Shown here: positions 35,120-43,450 of the stretch, piece after piece
How the letters are laid out: the number at the start of each line of letters is the position of its first letter
Position numbering within the stretch: position 1 is the first letter of the stretch
Source of the DNA: Flavobacterium sp.
GTDB lineage: Bacteria; Bacteroidota; Bacteroidia; Flavobacteriales; Flavobacteriaceae
Assembly (NCBI GenBank): GCA_023259675.1
Contig: JALRGT010000010.1
Location: 35,128-99,127, forward strand
Direction of reading: 5' to 3'
DNA: 64,000 nt
The notes under the pieces: model-generated
What the model was told of the DNA's origin: nothing
The model's input: only the letters and a program-made list of their open reading frames with translations
Databases searched by the model: none
Program-made: the position numbers and the translations under genes

Positions 35120-35509
35120 ATGCGATTTCATACCAGAAAATGGGTAAAACCGGAAGACTTAAATCCAAACGGGACTTTATTTGGAGGACAATTATTAGCT
35201 TGGATAGATGAAGAACTGGCACTATACACCATTATTCAATTGGAAAACTCAAGAGTAGTTACTAAATATATGTCTGAAATTAATTTCAGAAGCTCAGCCA
35301 ATCAAGGAGATATTATCGAAATAGGGATTGATGTGGTGAAATTTGGGATTACATCACTTTCCTTAAAATGTGAAGTGCGAAATATGATGACCCGGGAGAC
35401 TATCATTACAATTGATAATACTACAATGGTAAATTTAGGGGCTGACGGAAAACCAAAAGCACATGGAAAGACAGAAATAGAATTTGTAAAAGACCGATTA
35501 GAAGATTAA
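35120..35509 (+). CDS. Acyl-CoA thioesterase (hotdog fold)
   Basis: A 129-residue hotdog-fold thioesterase of the YciA/acyl-CoA hydrolase type. The signature NPNGTLFGGQLLAWIDEELALY has the conserved NxxGxxFGGxLLxxxD core, followed by VTKYMSEINFRSSANQGDII. It hydrolyses acyl-CoAs in the cytoplasm; chain preference is not readable. It overlaps the stop of the convergent CBU_0592-type gene by 4 bases. Confidence 0.9.
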   Translation: MRFHTRKWVKPEDLNPNGTLFGGQLLAWIDEELALYTIIQLENSRVVTKYMSEINFRSSANQGDIIEIGIDVVKFGITSLSLKCEVRNMMTRETIITIDNTTMVNLGADGKPKAHGKTEIEFVKDRLED

Positions 35510-35751
35510 ATGGATTCTTTTTTGAAATATTTATAAATACCAAAAGCGGATACCATTGACCAACTTCCCTCGAGGATAATAAATGGCCAATAATTTAATA
35601 AAACAGAAGCAAAACAAGCGATAGAGGCTCCAATTAAATTTAAAAAAAGATAGACAAGACTATCTTTTTTTAATTTATCCGTTAGGTTCAAAAAGAAAGC
35701 AACCAGAAGAATGGTTACCCCTAGAAAACCAATCCAATCTGTACTGGTCAT
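35506..35751 (-). CDS. CBU_0592-like small membrane protein
   Basis: An 81-residue protein with three hydrophobic segments (GFLGVTILLVAFFLNL; YLFLNLIGASIACFASVLL; FIILEGSWSMVSAFGIYKYF). The arrangement matches the CBU_0592 domain family of unknown function. Its start overlaps the stop of the DUF3817 gene by one base, so the pair is translated together. Confidence 0.65.
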   Translation of the reverse strand: MTSTDWIGFLGVTILLVAFFLNLTDKLKKDSLVYLFLNLIGASIACFASVLLNYWPFIILEGSWSMVSAFGIYKYFKKESI

Positions 35752-36029
35752 TAATTCAGAAATTTGCGGTCCACATAAAAAGTTCCAAAAGGAACCAATG
35801 AAGCCGTTAAAACAATCGAAAAGACTTTCATATTCCAGTTTTGTGGTTTTTTAAGAATAAAGGCAAACAAAATATACCCGATAAAAAGGATTCCATGGCT
35901 CATTCCAATGGGATATAAAAGGGTGTGATACAATTCAAAATGATTCGGTTTGATAAAGAGCATATTGGAAAATAAAACCAAATAGGAAATACCTTCAAGT
36001 ATAGCGGTAATCTTAAATATTTTTAGCAT
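35751..36029 (-). CDS. DUF3817 family membrane protein
   Basis: A 92-residue protein with three membrane segments. The DUF3817 pattern is visible: KITAILEGISYLVLF at the start, YPIGMSHGILFIGYI in the middle, and SLVPFGTFYVDRKFL at the end. Function unknown. It forms a two-gene unit with the CBU_0592-like gene, and a TAnnTTTG-type element lies 26 bases upstream. Confidence 0.8.
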   Translation of the reverse strand: MLKIFKITAILEGISYLVLFSNMLFIKPNHFELYHTLLYPIGMSHGILFIGYILFAFILKKPQNWNMKVFSIVLTASLVPFGTFYVDRKFLN

Positions 36030-36054
36030 TTTAATCTATTTTATAAATATGCGG

Positions 36055-36062
36055 CAAAATTA
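36055..36062 (-). promoter_or_regulatory. Candidate -7 element of the DUF3817 operon
   Basis: On the minus strand the bases read TAATTTTG, fitting TAnnTTTG, 26 bases before the DUF3817 ATG. Confidence 0.4.
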
Positions 36063-36132
36063 AGTATTCAATTCCATTTATGGTGTATCCTAACCCAAAG
36101 TAATTTAATTTTGTGCTTTTAAAATTGGAATC

Positions 36133-36657
36133 ATGAGTAAACGGGATTTAAAAAAATACTTAGCGGAACTGACTAAAGCACAGCTCGAAGAACAAATTAT
36201 GGAACTTTATGAAAAATTTAGTCCAGTTAAGGTTTATTATGATTTTGCTTTTAATCCAAAAGAGGATAAACTTTTACAAGAGTGTAAGCTTAAAATTTCC
36301 AATGAATATTTTCCACTCAAAGGAACCGGTAAAAGAAAAAAGCCCAAAATGAGACGTTCCGTCGCCCAAAAATATATAAAGCATTTTATTCTTCTGGGTG
36401 TTGATCCCTTTGTTATTGCAGATATTATGCTATATAATATTGAAATTGCGCAAACTTTCGCTTCCGAAAATACGATTAAACAAGAATTATTTTTTAAAAG
36501 CATGCTCAATTCTTTCCAACAGGCAGTAGATTTTATCATTTCAAATGGAATTTTGAAGGAATTTTACACAAGAATAAATGCTATCCACGAAGAAACAATC
36601 CAGCAAAAATGGAATAATGAACCTGAATTTTACAGGATTATGGAACAATTTGAATAA
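36133..36657 (+). CDS. DUF6155 family protein
   Basis: A 174-residue helical protein. It starts MSKRDLKKYLAELTKAQLEEQIMELYEKF and contains KVYYDFAFNPKED and a basic stretch (KGTGKRKKPKMRRS). This is the DUF6155 pattern of small cytoplasmic Bacteroidota proteins of unknown function. A 108-base gap separates it from the helicase gene, which has its own candidate promoter. Confidence 0.75.
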   Translation: MSKRDLKKYLAELTKAQLEEQIMELYEKFSPVKVYYDFAFNPKEDKLLQECKLKISNEYFPLKGTGKRKKPKMRRSVAQKYIKHFILLGVDPFVIADIMLYNIEIAQTFASENTIKQELFFKSMLNSFQQAVDFIISNGILKEFYTRINAIHEETIQQKWNNEPEFYRIMEQFE

Positions 36658-36738
36658 TGATTTAGGCTGGAACCCTTATTTCTTTCATTTAAATTGATAT
36701 TTTACTTTAAAAATAACCGTTTAACTGTTTTTTAGACG

Positions 36739-36746
36739 TATTTTTG
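36739..36746 (+). promoter_or_regulatory. Candidate -7 element of the helicase gene
   Basis: TATTTTTG fits TAnnTTTG and lies 20 bases upstream of the ATG at 36766. No strong -33 TTG is seen. Confidence 0.45.
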
Positions 36747-36765
36747 CAAAAATCCAATAAAAGTA

Positions 36766-38310
36766 ATGTTCGAAAACACAATTGAAATAGAGAAGGAAGA
36801 GAAAAAAGAACTTTATGCCTATCAACAAGGAGATATCGATGCTATTTTTGAACGTATTGATAATGCACCTAAAACCCATCATTTATTATATCAATTACCA
36901 ACTGGAGGAGGAAAAACAGTTATTTTTTCTGAAATCGTTCGTAGGTATTTAAAGAAACACGATAAAAAGGTTGTTGTATTGACTCACCGTATAGAATTAT
37001 GTAAGCAAACTTCTAAAATGCTGAAAGGTTTTGGTGTGAAAAATAAAATCATCAATAGCAAGGTAAAAGAACTACCGGATCAAAACGATTATTCTTGTTT
37101 TGTTGCTATGGTTGAAACTTTAAAAAACCGTATCAATGACGAGAAATTACATTTAGATCATATCGGTTTAGTTATTATTGATGAAGCGCATTATAATTCT
37201 TTTAGAAAATTATTAAGTTCTTTCAAAAACGCCTTTATACTTGGTGTTACGGCAACACCGTTGAGTTCGAACATTAAATTACCAATGCATGAAAGTTACG
37301 ATGAATTGATCGTAGGGGATACCATAAGCTCTTTAATAGAAAACGGATTTTTGGCAAAAGCCACAACCTATAGTTATGATGTTGGTTTGACTTCTTTGAA
37401 AGTGGGAATCAACGGTGATTATACCGTAAAATCATCAGATGATCTATATACCAATATGGCCATGCAAGAAAAATTATTGCATGCGTATACCGAAAAATCC
37501 TTGGGTAAAAAAACCTTGATTTTCAATAATGGTATCAATACTTCCTTATATGTTTATGAAACATTCAGAGAAGCGGGATATGCCATTAGACATTTGGATA
37601 ACACAAGCAGTAACGAAGAACGTAAAGATATTTTGCATTGGTTTAAACATACTCCGGATGCCATTTTAACATCGGTTGGTATTCTTACCACCGGTTTTGA
37701 TGAACCTACGGTAGAAACCATAATTTTAAATAGAGCCACGAAATCATTGACATTATATTACCAAATGATTGGTCGTGGATCCAGAAAACTACCCAATAAA
37801 GATGAATTTTCTGTAATTGATTTAGGAAACAATGCCGCTCGATTTGGACTATGGAGTGATCCGGTAAACTGGCAACATATTTTTAAATCGCCTGAATTTT
37901 ATTTGGAAAATTTACGTGATGACGCTGAAATTGAATTGCATTTCAAATATACAATGCCGCCAGAGTTACGTGCTAAATTCAGTAAAACAGCCGATGTTGC
38001 TTTTGATGTTGATGAAGAACATAAATTAGCGATTGCTCAGAATCTACGCTCTAAGGTAGTTCTCGAAAAATCATTGGATCAGCATGCCGCCATGTGTGTT
38101 GATAATACCGAAGATTTAAAAGAAGCAAAAGCATTATCAAAAGAATTAGAGCAAGATATTGAATGTCGAATTAAGCGCTATTCTAAATGTTTGAGTCAAT
38201 GTAGCAAAAATTATAAAGAATGGCTTATTGAGGATTACACGTTAAAGTTGACACTTTTAATTGGAAAAAAATACAGAGAGAAAATAATGAATGAACCGGA
38301 TGAGGATTAA
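36766..38310 (+). CDS. DEAD/DEAH-box superfamily 2 helicase
   Basis: A 514-residue SF2 helicase of the COG1061 type. It has motif I LPTGGGKTVIF, motif II IIDEAHYNSF, motif III GVTATPLS, motif V region TSVGILTTGFDEP and motif VI QMIGRGSRKL. The C-terminal 140 residues are charged and family-specific. It acts on DNA or RNA; the substrate is not readable. A second, unrelated DEAD-box helicase follows after 43 bases. Confidence 0.9.
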   Translation: MFENTIEIEKEEKKELYAYQQGDIDAIFERIDNAPKTHHLLYQLPTGGGKTVIFSEIVRRYLKKHDKKVVVLTHRIELCKQTSKMLKGFGVKNKIINSKVKELPDQNDYSCFVAMVETLKNRINDEKLHLDHIGLVIIDEAHYNSFRKLLSSFKNAFILGVTATPLSSNIKLPMHESYDELIVGDTISSLIENGFLAKATTYSYDVGLTSLKVGINGDYTVKSSDDLYTNMAMQEKLLHAYTEKSLGKKTLIFNNGINTSLYVYETFREAGYAIRHLDNTSSNEERKDILHWFKHTPDAILTSVGILTTGFDEPTVETIILNRATKSLTLYYQMIGRGSRKLPNKDEFSVIDLGNNAARFGLWSDPVNWQHIFKSPEFYLENLRDDAEIELHFKYTMPPELRAKFSKTADVAFDVDEEHKLAIAQNLRSKVVLEKSLDQHAAMCVDNTEDLKEAKALSKELEQDIECRIKRYSKCLSQCSKNYKEWLIEDYTLKLTLLIGKKYREKIMNEPDED

Positions 38311-38353
38311 TTCCTTTGATTCTAATTTTTCATAAAAATATAAAAAACTAAAA

Positions 38354-39682
38354 ATGCCAAAACAATTCTCGGATTTAGGAATTTCAGCACCATTATTAAA
38401 AGCAATCACCGAATTGAAAATTGTTGAGCCAACAGAAATTCAACAAAAGACAATTCCACTACTTTTATCAAATTCAACGGATGTTGTTGGATTGGCAAAA
38501 ACAGGAACTGGAAAAACAGCTGCTTTTGGTTTGCCTATTTTACAACTAATTGACACCAAATTACCTGTAATCCAAGCCGTAATTCTTGCGCCAACAAGGG
38601 AATTAGGGCATCAGATTTTTTCTAATTTAGAAAGCTTTGCTAAATATTTGCCTGAAGTTTCCATCGCTGCCACTTGTGGTGGAATACCCATAAAACCTCA
38701 AATCGAACGTCTTTCATCTCCAACACATATTGTTGTGGCTACACCAGGTCGATTAATTGACTTAATTCAACGCAAGGCAGTAAATCTTAAAGAAACTAAA
38801 TTTTTAGTGCTTGATGAAGCTGATGAAATGGTTACGATATTAAAAGAAAGCTTAGACGAAATCATAGCTGAATTACCGAAGAATCATAAAACGCTTTTGT
38901 TCTCGGCCACCATGCCGGGTACCATAAAACAATTGATTCAGAATTATTTGAACAAAAATGTAGTTCAAGTAAGTGCCAATATGGATACAGTAGGAAATCA
39001 AGGCATCGATCATGAATATATTGTTGTCGAGCCTATTGAAAAACTGGATGTTTTAATGCATTTTTTGAATTCAAAAGAAGGAGAAAGAGGAATTATATTT
39101 TGCAAAACCAAAGCGGCAGTCAACAAATTAGCCAAAAATTTAGCGATAAATAAATTTTCATCTGGAGCGTTGCACGGTAGCTTGTCACAAGGGATAAGAG
39201 ACCGAATCATGGAACAATTTAGGGAAGGATATATCAATATTTTAGTGGCTACAGATTTAGCGGCTAGAGGAATTGATGTTAAGGAAATTTCATTTGTTGT
39301 GAATTATCATTTACCGGATACTTATGAGGCTTATGTTCATCGTAGTGGTAGAACGGCAAGAGCAGGAGCAAAGGGACTTTCTTTGACTGTTTTACAACCC
39401 GAGGAAGTTGCTGAAATTAAAGATTTTGAAAAGGAATTGGGAATTCAATTTTCGCAATTCAAAAAACCAACAGCTACTAGTATTGAAGAAAATAATACGT
39501 TATTGTGGGCGAAACAAATTTTCAAAACCAAGCCCAATCATGAAGTGGATACAGAATTAAAAACTAAGGTTAAGACAATTTTTCATCATTTGACCAAAGA
39601 GGAATTAATTGAAAAACTATTGGCCAATTATATCCTGCAAAATAAAATTGTCCCAGTGGAAAAGCCAGTCAAAAGAAAATAA
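38354..39682 (+). CDS. DEAD-box ATP-dependent RNA helicase
   Basis: A 442-residue RNA helicase: Q motif region (FSDLGISAPLLKAI, PTEIQQKTIP), motif I AKTGTGKTAAF, Ia PTRELGHQ, II VLDEADEM, III SAT, V TDLAARGIDV, VI HRSGRTARAG. A C-terminal extension of about 80 residues resembles the RNA-binding tails of DbpA/CsdA-like helicases, but its exact type is unclear. It unwinds RNA, probably in ribosome assembly or cold adaptation. NDH-2 follows after 24 bases. Confidence 0.93.
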   Translation: MPKQFSDLGISAPLLKAITELKIVEPTEIQQKTIPLLLSNSTDVVGLAKTGTGKTAAFGLPILQLIDTKLPVIQAVILAPTRELGHQIFSNLESFAKYLPEVSIAATCGGIPIKPQIERLSSPTHIVVATPGRLIDLIQRKAVNLKETKFLVLDEADEMVTILKESLDEIIAELPKNHKTLLFSATMPGTIKQLIQNYLNKNVVQVSANMDTVGNQGIDHEYIVVEPIEKLDVLMHFLNSKEGERGIIFCKTKAAVNKLAKNLAINKFSSGALHGSLSQGIRDRIMEQFREGYINILVATDLAARGIDVKEISFVVNYHLPDTYEAYVHRSGRTARAGAKGLSLTVLQPEEVAEIKDFEKELGIQFSQFKKPTATSIEENNTLLWAKQIFKTKPNHEVDTELKTKVKTIFHHLTKEELIEKLLANYILQNKIVPVEKPVKRK

Positions 39683-39706
39683 AAAACACACATAAATTAA
39701 AATTAA

Positions 39707-40987
39707 ATGAAAATTGTAATAATTGGAGGTGGATTTGCAGGATTAAATCTGGCAAAAGAATTAGTGAATCACAACGAAATTCAAGTTACACTAGTTGATA
39801 AAAACAATTATAATTTCTTTCCACCACTTATATATCAGGTTGCTACTGCCTTTTTAGAACCTTCCAGTATCAGTTATCCTTTTCGTAAATTTTTTGCGGG
39901 TAAAAAGAACCTGCAATTTCGTTTGGGCAACCTCGTAAAAGTAAATCCTTCAGAAAATAAAGTTATTCTCCATAACGGTGAATTAGAATATGATTATTTA
40001 GTTTTTGCTACCGGTGCGGAAACCAGTTATTTTGGAATGGAAAATGTGAAGAAAAATTCCATCCCGATGAAAACGCTAAATGATGCCATTGTTATGCGTA
40101 ATACTTTGTTGAAAAACTTAGAAAAAGCGGCCATTTGCAAAGATAAAAAAGAGCGTAGAAAACTGTTAACCATTGTTGTTGCAGGTGGTGGACCAACCGG
40201 AGTTGAAGTTTCTGGGATGTTTGCTGAAATGCGAAAAAATATTTTACTGAAAGAATATCCAGAGTTAAGCACAACAGCCAGTAATATTTATTTGGTTGAT
40301 GGTGCAAATGCTTTATTATCTCCAATGAGCAAAGAATCGCAAGAAGATACGCTTAAAGCAATAACAAATTTAGGGGTGGTTGTCAAATTGAATACTACGG
40401 TTATTGATTATAAAGAGGATACTGTTTTCTTTGGAAATGGAGAAACAATACAAACCAAAAATTTAATCTGGGCGGCAGGGGTTACAGCAAAAGTTTTTGA
40501 AGGAATTCCAACCGAAAGTTATGGGCGTGGGAGAAGAATGGCTACTGATGCATTCAATAAGGTAAACGGTACGGAAAATATCTATGCCATCGGAGATACG
40601 TGTATTCAGCTTACAGATGCTGCTTTTCCAAATGGACACCCTCAAGTGGCTCAAGTGGCCATTCAACAAGGAATAAATTTGGCTAAAAACTTTATCGCCA
40701 TGACTCAAAATAAGCCACTTAAACCTTTTGTTTATAATGATAAAGGTTCCATGGCGATTATTGGAAAAAATAAGGCCGTAGTTGACTTACCTAAACCTAA
40801 AATGCACTTTAAAGGATTTTTTGCTTGGATAATTTGGTTGTTTATTCACCTGATTTCGTTGATAACCTATAGAAACCGAATTAAAACATTTTTCAACTGG
40901 ATGATAGCTTATTTTGCCAAAGATCAGTCTTTACGAATGATAATCAGACCGGATAAAAAAATAAAGACTCAACCTAAAGAAGTATAA
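39707..40987 (+). CDS. Type II NADH:quinone oxidoreductase (NDH-2)
   Basis: A 426-residue membrane-associated FAD enzyme. It has N-terminal FAD-binding KIVIIGGGFAGLNLAKEL, quinone-site-like FFPPLIYQVATA, NAD-binding TIVVAGGGPTGVEVSGMFAEM, and a second FAD contact NIYAIGDTCIQL. The hydrophobic segment FKGFFAWIIWLFIHLISLITYRN near the C-terminus anchors it to the membrane. It oxidises NADH and reduces menaquinone without proton pumping. Confidence 0.9.
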   Translation: MKIVIIGGGFAGLNLAKELVNHNEIQVTLVDKNNYNFFPPLIYQVATAFLEPSSISYPFRKFFAGKKNLQFRLGNLVKVNPSENKVILHNGELEYDYLVFATGAETSYFGMENVKKNSIPMKTLNDAIVMRNTLLKNLEKAAICKDKKERRKLLTIVVAGGGPTGVEVSGMFAEMRKNILLKEYPELSTTASNIYLVDGANALLSPMSKESQEDTLKAITNLGVVVKLNTTVIDYKEDTVFFGNGETIQTKNLIWAAGVTAKVFEGIPTESYGRGRRMATDAFNKVNGTENIYAIGDTCIQLTDAAFPNGHPQVAQVAIQQGINLAKNFIAMTQNKPLKPFVYNDKGSMAIIGKNKAVVDLPKPKMHFKGFFAWIIWLFIHLISLITYRNRIKTFFNWMIAYFAKDQSLRMIIRPDKKIKTQPKEV

Positions 40988-41022
40988 AATTAACTACAGA
41001 TTCGTAGATTATTTTATAAGAA

Positions 41023-42252
41023 TTAATGAACTATTGTAATTTCTTCATCAGGAGAAGTTGCAATAGTTTTTTTTATGGTTCGTTTTCCCAAAACTAAAAT
41101 GATAAAGGCCAATAATGTTGTAGTGGTCATTATTACAACTATTGGAGTCATGGAATTTTTCACAAATACACCAACCGCAAAAGAAGCCAAACCTCCTAAT
41201 CCCAGTTGTATGGCTCCCATTAATGCCGAAGCGCTTCCTGCATTTCTTGAAAAAGGAGCAAGAGTAAGTCCTGCAGTATTGGGGTTAGTAAAACCCAAAC
41301 ATCCCAAGAATAAAAACAACATAATTAAGGTTCCGTAAAGCCCCAAAACATTATTTAATGATAATAGTAAGAATGTTATACTGATAATACTTTGCATTAT
41401 AATAGCCGAAAAAACCATTTGTTCACTGGTAAACTTCCTTAAAAACAGGGAATTTAATTGACTCGCACCAATGAAACTTATTGACATAACTGCAAAAATC
41501 CAACCATAGGTTTTAGCATCTACTTCATAAATATCCATAAAAAGAATAGGGGATGCTGCCACATATGTGAATAATCCCGAGAAAGCGATTGCTCCAGTAA
41601 AAGCATAAGTGTAAAATTGTGGTTCTTTAAGAATACTTATAAAGTTGTTTAAAATAGGTTTTGGTTTTAAAGAAATAGAAGTGTCCGGTTTATAAGTATT
41701 TGGTAAAACGATTTGAGCTGTTAAAAGCACAAAAATCCCCATACACATTAAAATAAAAAAGACGGTATGCCAACCAAAATAGGAAGTGACATAACCACCA
41801 ATTGTTGGAGCAAGCATTGGTGAAAGTCCAACAACCAACATTAACAAGGAAAAGACTTTTGGAATATCTTTAACGGGAAATAAATCTCTAACCATAGATA
41901 CTGACGCTACTGTAGCTGCACAACTGCCGACAGCCTGTATAAAACGTAGCCCAATAAAAGTGTCGATATCTTTAACAAATACACATCCTAAAGAAGCCAA
42001 TATATAAACCAAAAGACCTATAAATAACGGTTTTTTTCTTCCAAAACGATCTAATAAAGGACCATAAAGCAATTGTCCTGCTGAAATTCCGATAAAGTAA
42101 CTGGATAAAGATAGAGCAACATTAGATACAGAAGTATTTAAATCGTCAGCAATCCCAGCAAAACCAGGTAAATACATGTCTATTGAAAAAGGACCAAGAG
42201 CTGTAAGAGAACCTAAAGTTAGAATTAATTTGAAATAGCGAGCTTTGGTCAT
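41023..42252 (-). CDS. Bcr/CflA-type multidrug efflux MFS transporter
   Basis: A 409-residue 12-helix MFS protein. It has the DHA1-type motif A GPLLDRFGRKKPLFIGLLV and the opening LGSLTALGPFSIDMYLPGF, both characteristic of the Bcr/CflA subfamily. It probably exports small drug-like molecules with proton exchange. A TACCTTTG element (minus strand) at 42273-42280 could be its promoter. Confidence 0.92.
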   Translation of the reverse strand: MTKARYFKLILTLGSLTALGPFSIDMYLPGFAGIADDLNTSVSNVALSLSSYFIGISAGQLLYGPLLDRFGRKKPLFIGLLVYILASLGCVFVKDIDTFIGLRFIQAVGSCAATVASVSMVRDLFPVKDIPKVFSLLMLVVGLSPMLAPTIGGYVTSYFGWHTVFFILMCMGIFVLLTAQIVLPNTYKPDTSISLKPKPILNNFISILKEPQFYTYAFTGAIAFSGLFTYVAASPILFMDIYEVDAKTYGWIFAVMSISFIGASQLNSLFLRKFTSEQMVFSAIIMQSIISITFLLLSLNNVLGLYGTLIMLFLFLGCLGFTNPNTAGLTLAPFSRNAGSASALMGAIQLGLGGLASFAVGVFVKNSMTPIVVIMTTTTLLAFIILVLGKRTIKKTIATSPDEEITIVH

Positions 42253-42272
42253 AAATGGATTTTTATTTTTTG

Positions 42273-42280
42273 CAAAGGTA
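42273..42280 (-). promoter_or_regulatory. Candidate -7 element of the efflux gene
   Basis: The minus-strand bases TACCTTTG fit TAnnTTTG, 21 bases upstream of the ATG at 42252. The -33 partner is not well spaced. Confidence 0.4.
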
Positions 42281-42361
42281 AAAAATTAAAATCCCAAAGC
42301 GGTTCAATGCTAAAGTTTAAAATTAGAAATGCAACGTTATTTATAACTTTTTTGCGTGTAT

Positions 42362-43099
42362 TTATATATTTACGATATAATTCTCTTTGTTCATTTTTTG
42401 GTAAATATCTTTACTGAACATATATAGACTCGAAGGTTTTTTTGCATTTCCAATTTGTTTCTCATCCAATTTAACAATGTATTTTTTGGTGATTATTTTT
42501 CTTCTAAAATTCCGATTGTCAATTTCAATTCCTAACATTGATTCATAAGCATTCTGTAAATCTTTAATGGTAAATTTATCGGGTAGAAGTTCAAAAATGA
42601 TGGGTTGATGCATTGATTTTTCCTTCAAATCAGCATAGGCTTCATTAATGATGTTTCTATGGTCAAAACCCAATTCGGGTAAGTTATTTATAGGAAACCA
42701 TTTTGTGTCAAATTTGTCGTTGTCTAAAGTAACGTCATGTGTTTGCAGTAAAAAATAATAAGCAATGGTCAACGTCCTTTTATTGAAATTCTGACTGTTA
42801 GCCCAAATTTGATCTTTTTCATTCATCAATCGATTGGGGTTACCAAAAACTTTAAATTGTTTTTTATATAGATTGTCTAAACCGGTAAGTTCTTTCAATA
42901 CCCTAGATGCCGTCTCGTCTACATTTTCATTTTCTAAAATATGGTAACCGGTCAAAACATAATCATCTACTAATGGCGTTGTTGAATTCTCAGATTCTAA
43001 ATAACGTCTAATTAATAAAACATTCAATGTTTTTGTTTGAATATCAGCGCCAAAAATGACACAGTCTACAGATACATTTGGAATTATTACTGCTGCCAT
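42362..43099 (-). CDS. Nudix-domain transcriptional regulator (NrtR/AraR-like)
   Basis: A 245-residue protein. The N-terminal Nudix fold (about residues 8-145) is followed by a winged-helix DNA-binding domain (about 155-235, with DLQNAYESMLGIEIDNRNFRRKI). The Nudix box is degenerate (DETASRVLKELTGLD instead of REUxEExGU), so hydrolysis is unlikely and it should act as a ligand-sensing repressor. Nudix-type regulators such as AraR control sugar genes in Bacteroidota, and this one faces the porin/epimerase/kinase/transporter genes. A palindrome at 43130 may be its operator. Confidence 0.85.
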   Translation of the reverse strand: MAAVIIPNVSVDCVIFGADIQTKTLNVLLIRRYLESENSTTPLVDDYVLTGYHILENENVDETASRVLKELTGLDNLYKKQFKVFGNPNRLMNEKDQIWANSQNFNKRTLTIAYYFLLQTHDVTLDNDKFDTKWFPINNLPELGFDHRNIINEAYADLKEKSMHQPIIFELLPDKFTIKDLQNAYESMLGIEIDNRNFRRKIITKKYIVKLDEKQIGNAKKPSSLYMFSKDIYQKMNKENYIVNI

Positions 43100-43129
43100 A
43101 GGTTGAAAAAATTATAATTATCATTTTTT

Positions 43130-43158
43130 AAAGGATTGTAATCTTTAAACAATCTTTT
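43130..43158. promoter_or_regulatory. Candidate operator of the Nudix regulator
   Basis: AAAGGATTGT (43130-43139) and ACAATCTTTT (43149-43158) form an inverted repeat with one mismatch across a 9-base spacer. It is about 30 bases upstream of the regulator start, in the divergent region shared with the porin gene. Confidence 0.45.
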
Positions 43159-43338
43159 ATAATCACAAAACTAAGGATAATATCATCATAACCATTATTT
43201 TCTATACAAAGCTAATTAATAATTATTAAACGTGTAATTGAAATTTAATTAAACAAGCTTTTAAATCATATGTTTATGCATAAATTCGTATATTTTAATA
43301 TTAAAAATATAGATTATATAAAAAATAAAGCTATTTTA

Positions 43339-43368
43339 TTTGTTAATTGAAAAAAAACTATACATTTG
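43339..43368 (+). promoter_or_regulatory. Promoter of the porin/ketohexose operon
   Basis: TTTG at 43339-43342 and TACATTTG at 43361-43368 (18-base spacer after TTG) fit the -33/-7 consensus. The predicted leader is about 75 bases. Confidence 0.6.
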
Positions 43369-43450
43369 AAAAATATTAAAATTCAAATTAACGTTTAATA
43401 ATAATTTCATTTAAAGTAACGCAGCACTGCAGCCAATAAACTTAAAAACC

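Larger units (their letters stand above)
43100..43450. promoter_or_regulatory. Divergent control region of the ketohexose locus
   Basis: About 350 bases without a gene, very AT-rich. It holds the candidate operator at 43130-43158 and the promoter at 43339-43368. The remaining bases show only AT-rich palindromes such as TTTTAATATTAAAA (43293-43306). Confidence 0.6.

Noticed and set aside
43293..43306. TTTTAATATTAAAA palindrome as regulator site
   Set aside because: Such AT palindromes are expected by chance in this AT-rich region; the 43130 repeat has better arms.
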